DNA from: Lysobacter spongiicola DSM 21749
GTDB taxonomy: Bacteria; Pseudomonadota; Gammaproteobacteria; Xanthomonadales; Xanthomonadaceae
NCBI RefSeq assembly: GCF_900167055.1
Contig: NZ_FUXP01000009.1
Span: forward strand, 1 to 64,000
Direction of reading: 5' to 3'
Length of the DNA stretch: 64,000 nt
Under the pieces are notes generated by a model. That model made no database searches, was not told the DNA's origin, and saw only the letters and a list, made by a program, of their open reading frames with translations. The position numbers were made by a program, and so were the translations under genes. Below are positions 7,948 through 16,511 of this stretch, one piece after another. How positions within the stretch are numbered: the stretch's first letter is position 1; every line of letters begins with the position of its first letter.

Positions 7948-8995
7948 ACGCGGCATTGAAGGTGGACTTGGAAGTGAAGCCGCAGGCGTAGGCGATGTCG
8001 AGGATGGTGCGCGTGTCGCCCGGGTCGGTGAGGCGTGCCGCGGCCGCATCGATGCGCTGCCGGTTGATGTACTCCCAGAAGTTGCCGCCAAAGCGCCGGT
8101 TGATGACCGCCGACACCAGGTACTCCGGGTAACCGCTGCGCTTGGCGAGCTGGCCGATGGTCAGCGCCGGCTCCCGGTAGAGCTGCTCTTCGCGCATCAG
8201 TCGTGACAGTCGCGACTCGACCTCGTCGAAGCGGGGGTCGTCGTCGCCGGCAGCCCTGTCGTCGCTGACCGGGGTCGCCGCTTCCGGCGGCAGCTCCACC
8301 ACCACCGGCGGCTGGCCCAGGCTCAGGTAGCCGATCACGCAGACCCATGCCGCCACGGCGCCATAGATCAGGTAGTAGTCCAGCCACGGGGCGCGCACCA
8401 GCCACTGCAAGGTGGCGATGCCCCAGATCACCAGTTGCCCGATCGCCACCACCGTGATCCAGCGCAGCGACTGGCGATCGGCATCCGAGCGGCGCGCGCG
8501 GACCTGCCGGCGGTAGCGATGCACCCGCACCAGCGCGGCGGCGATGTAGGAGAACGCATAGCCGTACAGCAAAGGATCGAACCACGGCGGCAACCAGTGC
8601 GCCTCGCCCGCCTGCCACCGTGCGAACGCGGCTTCGGTCTCCTCTCGACCCAGCAGGAACACCGGCGCCGCCCAAGCCAGCACCAGCGCGAAGCCGGCGA
8701 AGTGCACCAGGTCGCGCAACCCCAGCCCGCGCCCGGTGGTCAGCACCCGCACATACAAATAGAACAGGCTGGCGTACATGAAGGGGAGCAGCGCAACGAA
8801 GCGCGTCGGCTTGAACAGCCCTGCCGTCGGCTCGGCCAGATACATCGCCTTGATCGCCAGGTCGATGCCCACCACCGCGATCCATCCGGCCAGCACCCGG
8901 TTCGCCTGCGGGTTGGCCCGGCGCCGCGCCAACGCGACCGCCAGCATCACCGCTTGCGCGGCGCCGATGGCGTAGATGACGACCCAGTGGTCCAT
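7838..8995 (-). CDS. membrane-anchored AraC-family transcriptional regulator
   Basis: 385 residues. The first ~230 form seven hydrophobic helices (from MDHWVVIYAIGAAQAVMLAV to LIYGAVAAWVCVIGYLSL), followed by an acidic linker and a C-terminal double helix-turn-helix (LTIGQLAKRSGYPEYLVSAVI and TILDIAYACGFTSKSTFNAAFKR). This is the layout of membrane-sensing AraC regulators. The ligand is unknown. The final ~35 residues overlap DUF2306 on the other strand. It may control that neighbour or the unlinked targets usual for this class (inference). Confidence 0.85.
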   Translation of the reverse strand: MDHWVVIYAIGAAQAVMLAVALARRRANPQANRVLAGWIAVVGIDLAIKAMYLAEPTAGLFKPTRFVALLPFMYASLFYLYVRVLTTGRGLGLRDLVHFAGFALVLAWAAPVFLLGREETEAAFARWQAGEAHWLPPWFDPLLYGYAFSYIAAALVRVHRYRRQVRARRSDADRQSLRWITVVAIGQLVIWGIATLQWLVRAPWLDYYLIYGAVAAWVCVIGYLSLGQPPVVVELPPEAATPVSDDRAAGDDDPRFDEVESRLSRLMREEQLYREPALTIGQLAKRSGYPEYLVSAVINRRFGGNFWEYINRQRIDAAAARLTDPGDTRTILDIAYACGFTSKSTFNAAFKRQLGVTPSAWRRDRADRSGAGSPASEGSTRTPQG

Positions 8996-9054
8996 CGTGT
9001 CGAGTTGCGTCCAGTCGAGTCCCCTGTCCGCATGGTGCCTGACGCGGACCGGAC

Positions 9055-9086
9055 AGCAAAAGGCCCGGGGGTTGCCCGGGCCTTCC
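9055..9086 (-). terminator. intrinsic terminator of the DUF885 gene
   Basis: The 10-bp stem AAGGCCCGGG / CCCGGGCCTT (9060-9069 with 9075-9084) has a 5-nt loop and on the minus strand is followed by a short T-run. It lies about 20 bases after the DUF885 stop codon. Confidence 0.7.
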
Positions 9087-9106
9087 GTTTCGCTGTCAGG
9101 CCGGTA

Positions 9107-10975
9107 TCAGGCCCGCTTTTCTTCCGCGATCCACTGGTCGATCTTGCGCTCCAGCAGCGTCAGCGGCAGGGCGCCGCCGCCGAGGATGGCGTCGTGGAAG
9201 CCGCGGATGTCGAAGTCATCCCCGAGCTCGGCTTCGGCCTTGGCGCGCAGTTCCTGGATCTTGATCATGCCGATCTTGTAGGCCGTCGCCTGGCCCGGCC
9301 AGGTGATGTAGCGGCGCACCTCGGCCTCGATCGCTTCCTGCGGGATCGAGCTGTTCTCGGCGAAGTAGTCCACCGCCTGCTGCTGGGTCCAGCCCTTGGC
9401 GTGCAGGCCGGTGTCGACCACCAGGCGGATCGCGCGCCACATCTCGGAGGTCAGGCGGCCGTACTCGGAGTACGGGTCGGTGTAGGTGCCCGGCATCTCG
9501 CGCGCCAGCCACTCCGAGTACAGGCCCCAGCCTTCGGCGTAGGCGGTGAAGCCGGCCTGCTTGCGGAACTCCGGCACGCCCTCCAGCTCCTGCGCGATGG
9601 CGATCTGCATGTGGTGGCCCGGCAGGCCCTCGTGGTAGGCAATGACCTCCAGCTCGGTCTTGGGCATCGCATCCATGTCCGAGAGGTGGGCGTAGTACAC
9701 GCCCGGGCGCGAGCCGTCCGGCGTGCTCGGGTAGTAGTGCTGGGCGGCGCCGTCGACCTCACGGAACGGCTCGACGCGCTTGACCACGATGTCGGCCTTC
9801 GGCAACAGGCCGAAGTAGTTCGGCAGTTGCTGCTTGATCGTGGCGATCGCCTTGCTGGCGTCGTCGATGTAGGCCTGGCGGCCGGCATCGGTGTTGGGGT
9901 ACTTGAACTGCGGATCGGTGCGGATGAAGTGGAAGAACGCCTGCAGGTCGCCGTCGAACCCGACGCGCTCCTTCAGTGCTTCCATCTCGCCGCGGATGCG
10001 CGCCACTTCGTCCAGGCCGATCTGGTGCACCTGGTCCGGTGTCAGGTTGGTGGTGGTCGATGCCTGCAGGCGCTGGGCGTAGTAGGCCTTGCCGTTGGGA
10101 TGGGTGGACCCGACGCCGGTCGGGTTCTCCTGGGCGTTGGGCAGGTCGGCCATGAACCAGGTGATCACTTCGTCATACGCCGGCTTCACCGCCTCGACCA
10201 GCGCCGCGCGGGCCTCGGCCTTCAGCTCGTCGGCACGTGCCTGGTCGATCTCGCCGGCCTTCACCAGCGCATCGGCCTTGGCTTGCGCGTCGGCCCAGAG
10301 CGCGCTGTCCTCGCCCTTGGTGAACGGGGCCCCGGTGACGACCTTGCCGCCCTGCTCGATTACGCCCTGGTGGGCGAAGCGCGGCGGCCGGATGCCCTTC
10401 TCGGCGGAGAGCCGCACGTGGTCCATCAACTGCCCGAACGCCCGCGGCACCTCGCGCAGGCGGGAGACGTAGGCCTCGTAGTCGGACTCGGTCTCGACCT
10501 TGTGGAAGTTGATCATGAAGGTCGGCATCTGCGCCTGCATGCCACCCATCTGCTCGAACGGATACTGGTGCTCGACGAACCGGTGCGCTGCCTGGGCCTG
10601 CTCCACCTGGTACTCGAACAGGTCCCACGACAGTTGCGTCGCGTCGCTGAGGGCGTCGTAGTCGAAGCTCGACTTCATTTCCTCGAGTGCTGCCACCTGC
10701 CAAGCGAGCTGACGCTCACCGGCCTCGCGGGACATGTCGTCGAGCTCGGAGTAGCGATCCTTGCGGCCGAGGAAGGTCATCTGGATCGGGCTGAACTGCA
10801 ACTGCTCTTCGTACTTGCGCTCGAACCACGCATTGATGCGCGCGTCCTCGCTGGTTTCGCCGGCCTGGGCCGACGTGGCCGCGGGGGCCGAGGCGGTGGT
10901 GCTGGTCGGCGCGGTGGACGCACAGGCGGCCAACAGGGCCACTGACAGGGCGGATACGACGAGGGTGCGGCGCAT
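9107..10975 (-). CDS. DUF885 family lipoprotein, putative metallopeptidase-like
   Basis: A 622-residue protein. The signal peptide ends in a lipobox (VALLAAC, Cys about residue 18), so the protein is an exported lipoprotein. It matches DUF885 throughout, with the family's histidine-rich putative metal motif YHEGLPGHHMQ near residue 445 and the GWGLYSEWLAREM block. A peptidase role is suspected for the family but is not proven. Monocistronic, with its own terminator; the start at 10975 is the ATG directly before the signal peptide. Confidence 0.88.
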   Translation of the reverse strand: MRRTLVVSALSVALLAACASTAPTSTTASAPAATSAQAGETSEDARINAWFERKYEEQLQFSPIQMTFLGRKDRYSELDDMSREAGERQLAWQVAALEEMKSSFDYDALSDATQLSWDLFEYQVEQAQAAHRFVEHQYPFEQMGGMQAQMPTFMINFHKVETESDYEAYVSRLREVPRAFGQLMDHVRLSAEKGIRPPRFAHQGVIEQGGKVVTGAPFTKGEDSALWADAQAKADALVKAGEIDQARADELKAEARAALVEAVKPAYDEVITWFMADLPNAQENPTGVGSTHPNGKAYYAQRLQASTTTNLTPDQVHQIGLDEVARIRGEMEALKERVGFDGDLQAFFHFIRTDPQFKYPNTDAGRQAYIDDASKAIATIKQQLPNYFGLLPKADIVVKRVEPFREVDGAAQHYYPSTPDGSRPGVYYAHLSDMDAMPKTELEVIAYHEGLPGHHMQIAIAQELEGVPEFRKQAGFTAYAEGWGLYSEWLAREMPGTYTDPYSEYGRLTSEMWRAIRLVVDTGLHAKGWTQQQAVDYFAENSSIPQEAIEAEVRRYITWPGQATAYKIGMIKIQELRAKAEAELGDDFDIRGFHDAILGGGALPLTLLERKIDQWIAEEKRA

Positions 10976-11108
10976 GGCGGCTCCGGTGGTGTGGGAGCGC
11001 GGCTCCCGGAACTCCCGATGATGCCCGAAGCCGACGACCGGCAGCACCCAACCGATGGCCTAGGCCCTGCCGGGCCAATCTGTTGCCGCTTCGGCAGGAC
11101 GACCGCCT

Positions 11109-12008
11109 CTACCGCCGCGGCAGGTCCAGCGGCACCACGTAGAAGTCGCTCGGCATGCCGATGTCCTTGGCGAAGAACAGCAGGTTGCGGTTCCACATCA
11201 CGGTGGGATGGAACTCATCCCACTCGGTGTTGACGCAGGGCCCGAGGTTCACCGGCTCACTGAAGCCGCCGGCGCCGAGGCGGCTGACGTAGATGTCGCC
11301 GAAGCCGTAGCCCTGGTCGGGGAGCGAATCCGGGAAGTCGAGCCGGACGAACAGCAGCGTGCGGCCGTCGGGGGAGATCTCCGGGTTGAACTCCCAGCGC
11401 GCGGCGGTGTTCACCAGGCCCGGGATCTTCTGCGCCTGGGCGTAGTGGCCGTTGCGCAGGCGCTTGCTCCGATAGATGTCGAACTCGCCGTCGCGGTTGC
11501 TGGCGAAGTACAGCGTGCCGGCGCGGTCGACGCTGGCGTACAGCTCGTCGCCGTCGCTGTTGACGGCACCGCCCAGGTGCACGGGCTGGCCCCAGCCCCG
11601 GCCCTTGCGCTCCACCAGCCACAGGTCCATCAGGGCGGCGCGGCCGTCGGGGCGTGGGCGCTCGGACGAGAACACCATGTAGCGGCCATTGGGCGACAGT
11701 GCCGGGTCCATGTCGCTGTGGATGCCGGAGAACGCGGCCACCTGCGGCGCGGCCCAGCCGTGCAGGGTGCGGCGCGAGGTCAGGATGGTCGCCTGCTCGC
11801 GCGTCGCCGGCCAGAAGGTGTCGGTGCGTGCCCAGTACATCTGCCGGGCGGACGGCGTGAACGTCAGGCGCCACTCCCAGGCATCGGTGGAGGCGATGCC
11901 TTCGGCGAACTTCTCAGGCGCCGGGCAGCTTCCCGTCGCGGATGCGGCGTGGGAGGCGGCCATCAAGCATGCGGCCGCAGCCAAGGCGGTCAGGGTGGCT
12001 GTTTTCAT
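11109..12008 (-). CDS. secreted WD40-like (PD40/TolB-type) beta-propeller protein
   Basis: A 299-residue protein with an N-terminal signal peptide (MKTATLTALAAAACLMAASHAASA) and several PD40 repeats (DPALSPNGRYMVFSSERP, GTLYFASNRDGEFDIYRS, NPEISPDGRTLLFVRLDF). Such periplasmic propellers are binding scaffolds; no catalytic motif is visible. It is divergent from the LytS-type kinase with 143 bases between starts. Confidence 0.82.
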   Translation of the reverse strand: MKTATLTALAAAACLMAASHAASATGSCPAPEKFAEGIASTDAWEWRLTFTPSARQMYWARTDTFWPATREQATILTSRRTLHGWAAPQVAAFSGIHSDMDPALSPNGRYMVFSSERPRPDGRAALMDLWLVERKGRGWGQPVHLGGAVNSDGDELYASVDRAGTLYFASNRDGEFDIYRSKRLRNGHYAQAQKIPGLVNTAARWEFNPEISPDGRTLLFVRLDFPDSLPDQGYGFGDIYVSRLGAGGFSEPVNLGPCVNTEWDEFHPTVMWNRNLLFFAKDIGMPSDFYVVPLDLPRR

Positions 12009-12151
12009 CGGCGTATCTCCGTTGTTGGAGCCGGCACCGTCCCTCCGCGCGGGCACGCCTGGCACATGGTTGGGACCAACACGCCGGAACCGGGGACGAA
12101 CGCCCCGCCCGCGGTTGCCAAGCCCGGGGCCGGGGGCTAGCTTGCCGGCAC

Positions 12152-13216
12152 ATGCGCACAATCCCTTGGCTCGTCGTGGTCGCCGTGGTCGCCTGGTGGG
12201 GGCTCAACGGGCTGATCTGGGCCGCGCAGGTGATCACCATGCAGTCCTCCCTCGGCGAGCCGGTCGACGTGCGCCAGGTGCTGCGGCTCCAGATGGTCAG
12301 CGCCGCGCTGTGGGTGCCCTGCACGCTGTGGCTGTTGTGGGCGACCGCCCGTGCCCCGATCGAACGCGAGCGCTGGCTCGCACCCACTGCATGGCTGCTG
12401 TTGGCCGTGCTGGCGGTGGTGGTGTTCCGCGCCGTGGCGGTGATGGTGCTGGACCCGTGGATCGGCTGGTACGCCGCGCCGCCCACATGGGGCGATGTGC
12501 TGGTGACCAGCGTGCTCAACAACACCTTGATGGGCTGCCTGATCGTCGGCGTCGGCCACGCGTTGGTCTATGCCACGCGTTCGCGCGCACGCGAGCGGCA
12601 GACCCGGATCCTGCAGGAGCGCCTGACGCAGGCCCGGCTGGATGCACTGTCCGCCCAGCTCAACCCGCACTTCCTGTTCAACGCGCTCAACTCGATCGCC
12701 GAGATGGTGCACCACGATGCCGACGCCGCCGACCGCATGCTGGTGCAGCTCGGCGGGCTGCTGCGCCACAGCCTGGAATCCAGCCGAGACCAGCACAGCA
12801 CCCTCGAAGAAGAGATGGCCGCGATCGACTACTACATCGGCATCGAGCGGGTGCGGCTGGGCGAGCGCCTGCGGTTCCGGCGCAGCATCGATGCCGACAC
12901 CCTGCGCGCGCAGGTACCGCGCCTGATGCTGCAGCCACTGGTGGAGAACGCGGTTGCCCATGCCGTCGCCCAGCGCGACACGCCCAGCACGGTGGAGGTG
13001 CGCGCAGCGCGCGATGGCGGCCGCCTGGTGTTCGAAGTACATGACGAGGGTGCCGGCACGCAGGCCCGGCCCGGCTTCGGCATGGGGCTGTCCAATACAC
13101 GCGCACGGCTGGAGTGCCTGTATGCCGGCGCGCACTCGCTGGACATCACGCCCCTGCGCGGCGGTGGCACCCGTGTACGTGTGTCGTTGCCGCTGACGTT
13201 GGGACAGGTGCCGTGA
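12152..13216 (+). CDS. LytS-type sensor histidine kinase
   Basis: 354 residues. Four hydrophobic helices in the first ~150 residues are followed by a HisKA_5 domain with phospho-acceptor His in AQLNPHFLFNALNSI, then an HATPase (LMLQPLVENAVAHAV, GFGMGLSNTRARLE). This is the 5TM/AlgZ-like class that phosphorylates LytTR regulators. The stop overlaps the GTG start of the regulator gene, so the pair is translationally coupled. The signal is unknown. Confidence 0.92.
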   Translation: MRTIPWLVVVAVVAWWGLNGLIWAAQVITMQSSLGEPVDVRQVLRLQMVSAALWVPCTLWLLWATARAPIERERWLAPTAWLLLAVLAVVVFRAVAVMVLDPWIGWYAAPPTWGDVLVTSVLNNTLMGCLIVGVGHALVYATRSRARERQTRILQERLTQARLDALSAQLNPHFLFNALNSIAEMVHHDADAADRMLVQLGGLLRHSLESSRDQHSTLEEEMAAIDYYIGIERVRLGERLRFRRSIDADTLRAQVPRLMLQPLVENAVAHAVAQRDTPSTVEVRAARDGGRLVFEVHDEGAGTQARPGFGMGLSNTRARLECLYAGAHSLDITPLRGGGTRVRVSLPLTLGQVP

Positions 13217-13953
13217 ACGAAGCACCGCTGCGCGTACTGGTGGTCGACGACGAGCCTATGGCGCGCGCACGGCTGCGACGCATGCTCGGCGCCGAGCATG
13301 GCGTGCACATCCTGGGCGAATGCAGCAACGGCGAGGAGGCCGCCACGGCCCTGCAGGACATGAAGCCCGACCTGGTGTTCCTGGACATCCAGATGCCGGG
13401 CGTCGACGGCTTCGGCGCACTGCACCTGGCCGAGGCGGCGTGGCGGCCGAGCGTGGTGTTCGTCACCGCGTTCGCCGTACACGCGCTGGATGCCTTCGAG
13501 CACGGCGCGATCGACTACCTGCTCAAGCCCTACTCGCGCGAACGCCTGCGCATTGCACTTGATCGCGCCCGCACGCGCCGGCCAAACACGCGCGCCACGC
13601 CGGGCGAGCATTCACCCGAACGCCTGCCGGTCCCGGTCGGGCACCGGCTGCGCATGGTCCCGGTGCAGCAGATCGAGTGCATCGTCGCGCAGTTGAACTA
13701 CGTGGAACTGCACGTCGGCCAGGAGCGCCTGGTGCTGCGCGAAACCATGACCGCAATGGAAGCGCAGCTCGACCCCCGGCACTTCGCCCGCATCCACCGC
13801 TCGCGCATCGTGCGCATCGATGCGGTGGCCGACATCGAGAACCTCGGCTCCGGGCAGTACCTGTTCCGGCTGTCGTCCGGCACCCGCCTGACCAGCGGCC
13901 CCAACTATCGGGAACGCGTGCGGGAGGCGTTTTCGCTGCGAGGGGCGGGCTGA
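13213..13953 (+). CDS. LytTR-family response regulator
   Basis: 246 residues. The N-terminal receiver has the acidic pair in VLVVDDEP, the phosphorylation Asp in VFLDIQMPG (about residue 57) and KPYSRERL as the lysine loop. The C-terminal LytTR DNA-binding domain is recognised by VPVQQIECIVAQLNYVELH and FARIHRSRIVRID. The GTG start overlaps the kinase stop by 4 bases. AlgR/LytR relatives control extracellular polysaccharide or surface behaviour, but no target is evident here. Confidence 0.92.
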   Translation: MNEAPLRVLVVDDEPMARARLRRMLGAEHGVHILGECSNGEEAATALQDMKPDLVFLDIQMPGVDGFGALHLAEAAWRPSVVFVTAFAVHALDAFEHGAIDYLLKPYSRERLRIALDRARTRRPNTRATPGEHSPERLPVPVGHRLRMVPVQQIECIVAQLNYVELHVGQERLVLRETMTAMEAQLDPRHFARIHRSRIVRIDAVADIENLGSGQYLFRLSSGTRLTSGPNYRERVREAFSLRGAG

Positions 13954-13995
13954 CACGCCCGAACACCTGGCGATGGATTGATGTCCCCGCCTGCA

Positions 13996-15333
13996 CTAAA
14001 CGTCCAGCCGCTGCGCCAAGTCACGCGCCGGCAAGAAGATGAAGGCTTTCCCACGTCGATCCTGTCGCAGCAGGTCGAGCTCCACCAGACCCAGCAGGTC
14101 GGCACGGGCAGTGGGGTAGGTGACGCGGTGCGCCGCTTGATGACCGGCAATCTCGTAGACGCTGTCCGGATGCCGGATCGCGTGCAGCAAGATGGAACGC
14201 TGGCGGTGGTTCAAGCGAGCACCCAGCGGAGATCCGGGGCGCAACAGCGCCTCCGCCTGGTTGCGCTCCCGACCTTTGCGGGCCAAATAGCCGCGTAACC
14301 CTTCAACTGCCGCGATGATGACGTCCAACTGGTGCGCAACGAAATAGCTGAGGTCCGTTCCATCACTCTCGGTGTGCAGATAGGCCCGCACGTACTGCTG
14401 AGGCGCCTTCTTCAGGACGCTCGAAATTGAAACATATTCGCTGAGCCAGTAGCCCGAACGCAGCATCGACCAGTAGAACAGTGCGCGCGCCGTACGACCG
14501 TTGCCATCGCAGAACGGATGGTCATAGCCAATCTGGAAATGGATCGCGATGGCACGGACGATGGGGTGCAGGAACTCACCGCTGTCGCCGCCGTTGGCGA
14601 AGTCGCACAGCGCCTGCAACCGCTCAGGCAATTCCGCAGCGGGCGGTGGCACGTGGAGGGTAATCGTTGGGTCAGCGCGGTCCTGGATCACCACGTTGTC
14701 CTCGGCGGTACGCAGGCGGCCCGCCTGCCCGGGATCGTCAAGCGCATCCACCATCAGCAACCGGTGCATCTTGAGGATGAGCTCCACACTGAGCGCCTGG
14801 TCACCCAAGCTACGCAATGACTGCATCATCGCGTAGTTGTTGAAGATCATCTGTTCGCTGCGGTCTCTCGGGGCGCGACCGGTACTGAGCAATTCCTTGG
14901 CGACACGCCGGGTAGTGGAAGCGCCTTCCAATTGGGAAGACGTCATTGCCTCCTCTATCAGCGATCGCATCAGGTAGTGCTTCCGCGCCGTCTGGTCATC
15001 GACCAGCGCAGCGGCCTGGATGGCACCGGCGGCTTCGCGATCGAGGAAGTGCAGCTTCCGGTGCATCGTTCCGGTGATCGAGACGGTAAACGGTTTGCCG
15101 CTCTTGTCGTTCAGCGGCAAGGGCCGTGCGAGGCTCCGACGTGCGAGTTTGAGCGCTGTCCACCAACCTTCCGAACTCAGACCATGGGGGGGCTCGAGAT
15201 GACGTAACCGATCCCAGTGCTCGTAGACGCCCCCCACTTCCGGCCCGATGCCAAGCTGCAGAACCCCCTCCACATCGACTTGACGGCTGTTCAGCAGATC
15301 CGCGAGTTGTGGCGCAGGAGGCGGGAGCTTCAT
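13996..15333 (-). CDS. Fic-domain protein, class II (N-terminal inhibitory helix)
   Basis: A 445-residue protein. The catalytic loop HPFCDGNGR (272-280) is intact, and the inhibitory motif SSQLEG (132-137) occludes the site in class II Fic proteins, which usually transfer AMP from ATP to protein hydroxyls. The C-terminal ~80 residues look like a winged helix. No antitoxin-like partner gene is adjacent, consistent with the built-in inhibitory helix. The promoter region is a striking AT-rich palindrome (15346-15382), suggesting autoregulation. Composition is less GC-rich than its neighbours. Confidence 0.92.
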   Translation of the reverse strand: MKLPPPAPQLADLLNSRQVDVEGVLQLGIGPEVGGVYEHWDRLRHLEPPHGLSSEGWWTALKLARRSLARPLPLNDKSGKPFTVSITGTMHRKLHFLDREAAGAIQAAALVDDQTARKHYLMRSLIEEAMTSSQLEGASTTRRVAKELLSTGRAPRDRSEQMIFNNYAMMQSLRSLGDQALSVELILKMHRLLMVDALDDPGQAGRLRTAEDNVVIQDRADPTITLHVPPPAAELPERLQALCDFANGGDSGEFLHPIVRAIAIHFQIGYDHPFCDGNGRTARALFYWSMLRSGYWLSEYVSISSVLKKAPQQYVRAYLHTESDGTDLSYFVAHQLDVIIAAVEGLRGYLARKGRERNQAEALLRPGSPLGARLNHRQRSILLHAIRHPDSVYEIAGHQAAHRVTYPTARADLLGLVELDLLRQDRRGKAFIFLPARDLAQRLDV

Positions 15334-15345
15334 AGGGCAACTATC

Positions 15346-15382
15346 AATTTGGTATAAATATTTAGAACATTTATAGCAAATT
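15346..15382. promoter_or_regulatory. AT-rich 14-bp inverted repeat upstream of the Fic gene
   Basis: Arms AATTTGGTATAAAT (15346-15359) and ATTTATAGCAAATT (15369-15382) match at 13 of 14 positions around a 9-nt spacer. The repeat starts 13 bases from the Fic start codon and contains the best -10-like hexamers nearby (TATAAA/TATTTA). Within surroundings of very high GC this strongly suggests a promoter overlapped by an operator. The binding protein is unknown; the Fic protein's own winged helix is a candidate. Confidence 0.7.
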
Positions 15383-15449
15383 TAGTGGATTGAAACAGAT
15401 TCCGCCGCCGCAAGCCTCACGCACGAGCGGCCGCCCGAATTGCTACCGC

Positions 15450-16229
15450 CTACCCCAGCACCATCTGCCTCAACGGATTCCCCGGCTCCGACAGCAGCTT
15501 CACCGTCAGCGCCAGCGCCATGACCACCAGCAGCGGGCGGATGACCCGGCTGCCGATGCGTACCGCCAGGTGTGCGCCGACCTGCGCGCCGGCGATGCTC
15601 GATACCGCCATCAGCAGGCCGAGCAGCCACAGTACGTGGCCGCCGATCACCAGCGTGATCAGGGCGGCGACGTTGCTCGACAGGTTGAGGAACTTGGTAT
15701 GCGCCGTGGCGGAGACCAGGCCCATCCCGAACAGCGCCACCAGCGCGGTGGTCAGGAACGAGCCCGTGCCCGGCCCGAAGAAGCCATCGTAGAAGCCGAT
15801 CGCGGCGGCCATCCCGACCAGCGCGCCGGCGCCGAAGCGGCTGTGGCGGTCCTCCTCCGAGGCCTTCGGCGCGACAGTGAAATAGACCACCATCAGGATC
15901 AGCAGCACCGGGATCAGACCGGCCAGGAACGTCGGGTCGATGCGCTGCAGCGTCCACGCGCCCAATGCCGAGCCGACAAATGCGCCGATGGCTGGCTTGG
16001 CGAAGCGCCTGAAGTCGATGCGCCCCTTGCGTGCGAACGCCACCACCGCGCTCGCCGTGCCGAAGCTGCTCTGCAACTTGTTGGTGGCGATCGCCTGCAC
16101 CGGTGGCACGCCCGCCGCCATCAGCGCCGGGATGGTCAGCAGCCCCCCACCGCCCGCGATCGCGTCGATGACGCCCGCCACGAAAGCCACGGCCATCAGC
16201 AGGGCGATGACGTCAAAGCCGAGTTCCAT
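15450..16229 (-). CDS. TSUP family (TauE/SafE) anion permease
   Basis: A 259-residue protein with about eight transmembrane helices. The GVIDAIAGGGGLLTIPALMAAGVPPVQAIATNKLQSSFGT motif block is characteristic of the sulfite exporter TauE/SafE family, as is its internal repeat GFYDGFFGPGTGSFL. Family members move sulfite, sulfoacetate or other organic anions across the inner membrane; the substrate is not predictable here. The gene stands alone. Confidence 0.9.
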   Translation of the reverse strand: MELGFDVIALLMAVAFVAGVIDAIAGGGGLLTIPALMAAGVPPVQAIATNKLQSSFGTASAVVAFARKGRIDFRRFAKPAIGAFVGSALGAWTLQRIDPTFLAGLIPVLLILMVVYFTVAPKASEEDRHSRFGAGALVGMAAAIGFYDGFFGPGTGSFLTTALVALFGMGLVSATAHTKFLNLSSNVAALITLVIGGHVLWLLGLLMAVSSIAGAQVGAHLAVRIGSRVIRPLLVVMALALTVKLLSEPGNPLRQMVLG

Positions 16230-16307
16230 GGGGATCCTTCTGGTGGAAGCCTTTCGGCTAGGGATGGAGACCTTCGGCTATGCAACACGGGTCGCCAGCT
16301 GGAACCG

Positions 16308-16374
16308 AATTGCGCCACAAAGAAGTGAAATCGCGCCAATCGGACGCAAATCGCGCCAAATTCTGGCGCAATTG
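16308..16374. promoter_or_regulatory. cluster of four AAT(T/C)GCGCCA motifs
   Basis: AATTGCGCCA (16308-16317), AATCGCGCCA (16329-16338) and AATCGCGCCA (16349-16358) lie on the plus strand, spaced about 20 bp, and the complement TGGCGCAATT lies at 16364-16373. The regular two-helical-turn spacing on one DNA face suggests cooperative binding by a regulator. The array lies between the divergent TSUP permease and esterase genes and could serve either. Confidence 0.5.
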
Positions 16375-16511
16375 TCGGTCCAACTGTTGACGCTGACTAT
16401 CCGGCGCGAGTTGATGCTTCCTCTCAAGTCGGTGAAATCACCATTCAACCGCCCCTCGCTAGCATGGTCGCCTGCCGCCTCCCTTGGCGCATCCACTGAC
16501 AGGCGCTGACC

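Noticed and set aside
8435-10945. An 836-codon frame opposite the DUF885 gene and the AraC gene
   Set aside because: It spans two real, convincingly identified genes and the terminator between them; no motif.
12060-12085. Small inverted repeat GTTGG-GA-CCAAC between the PD40 and LytS genes as an operator
   Set aside because: The arms are only 5 bases and such matches are frequent in this composition; not enough to support a site.
13996-15333. The Fic gene as half of a toxin-antitoxin pair
   Set aside because: No small partner gene is adjacent, and the inhibitory motif SSQLEG is within the protein itself, so it is class II Fic and not a two-gene module.
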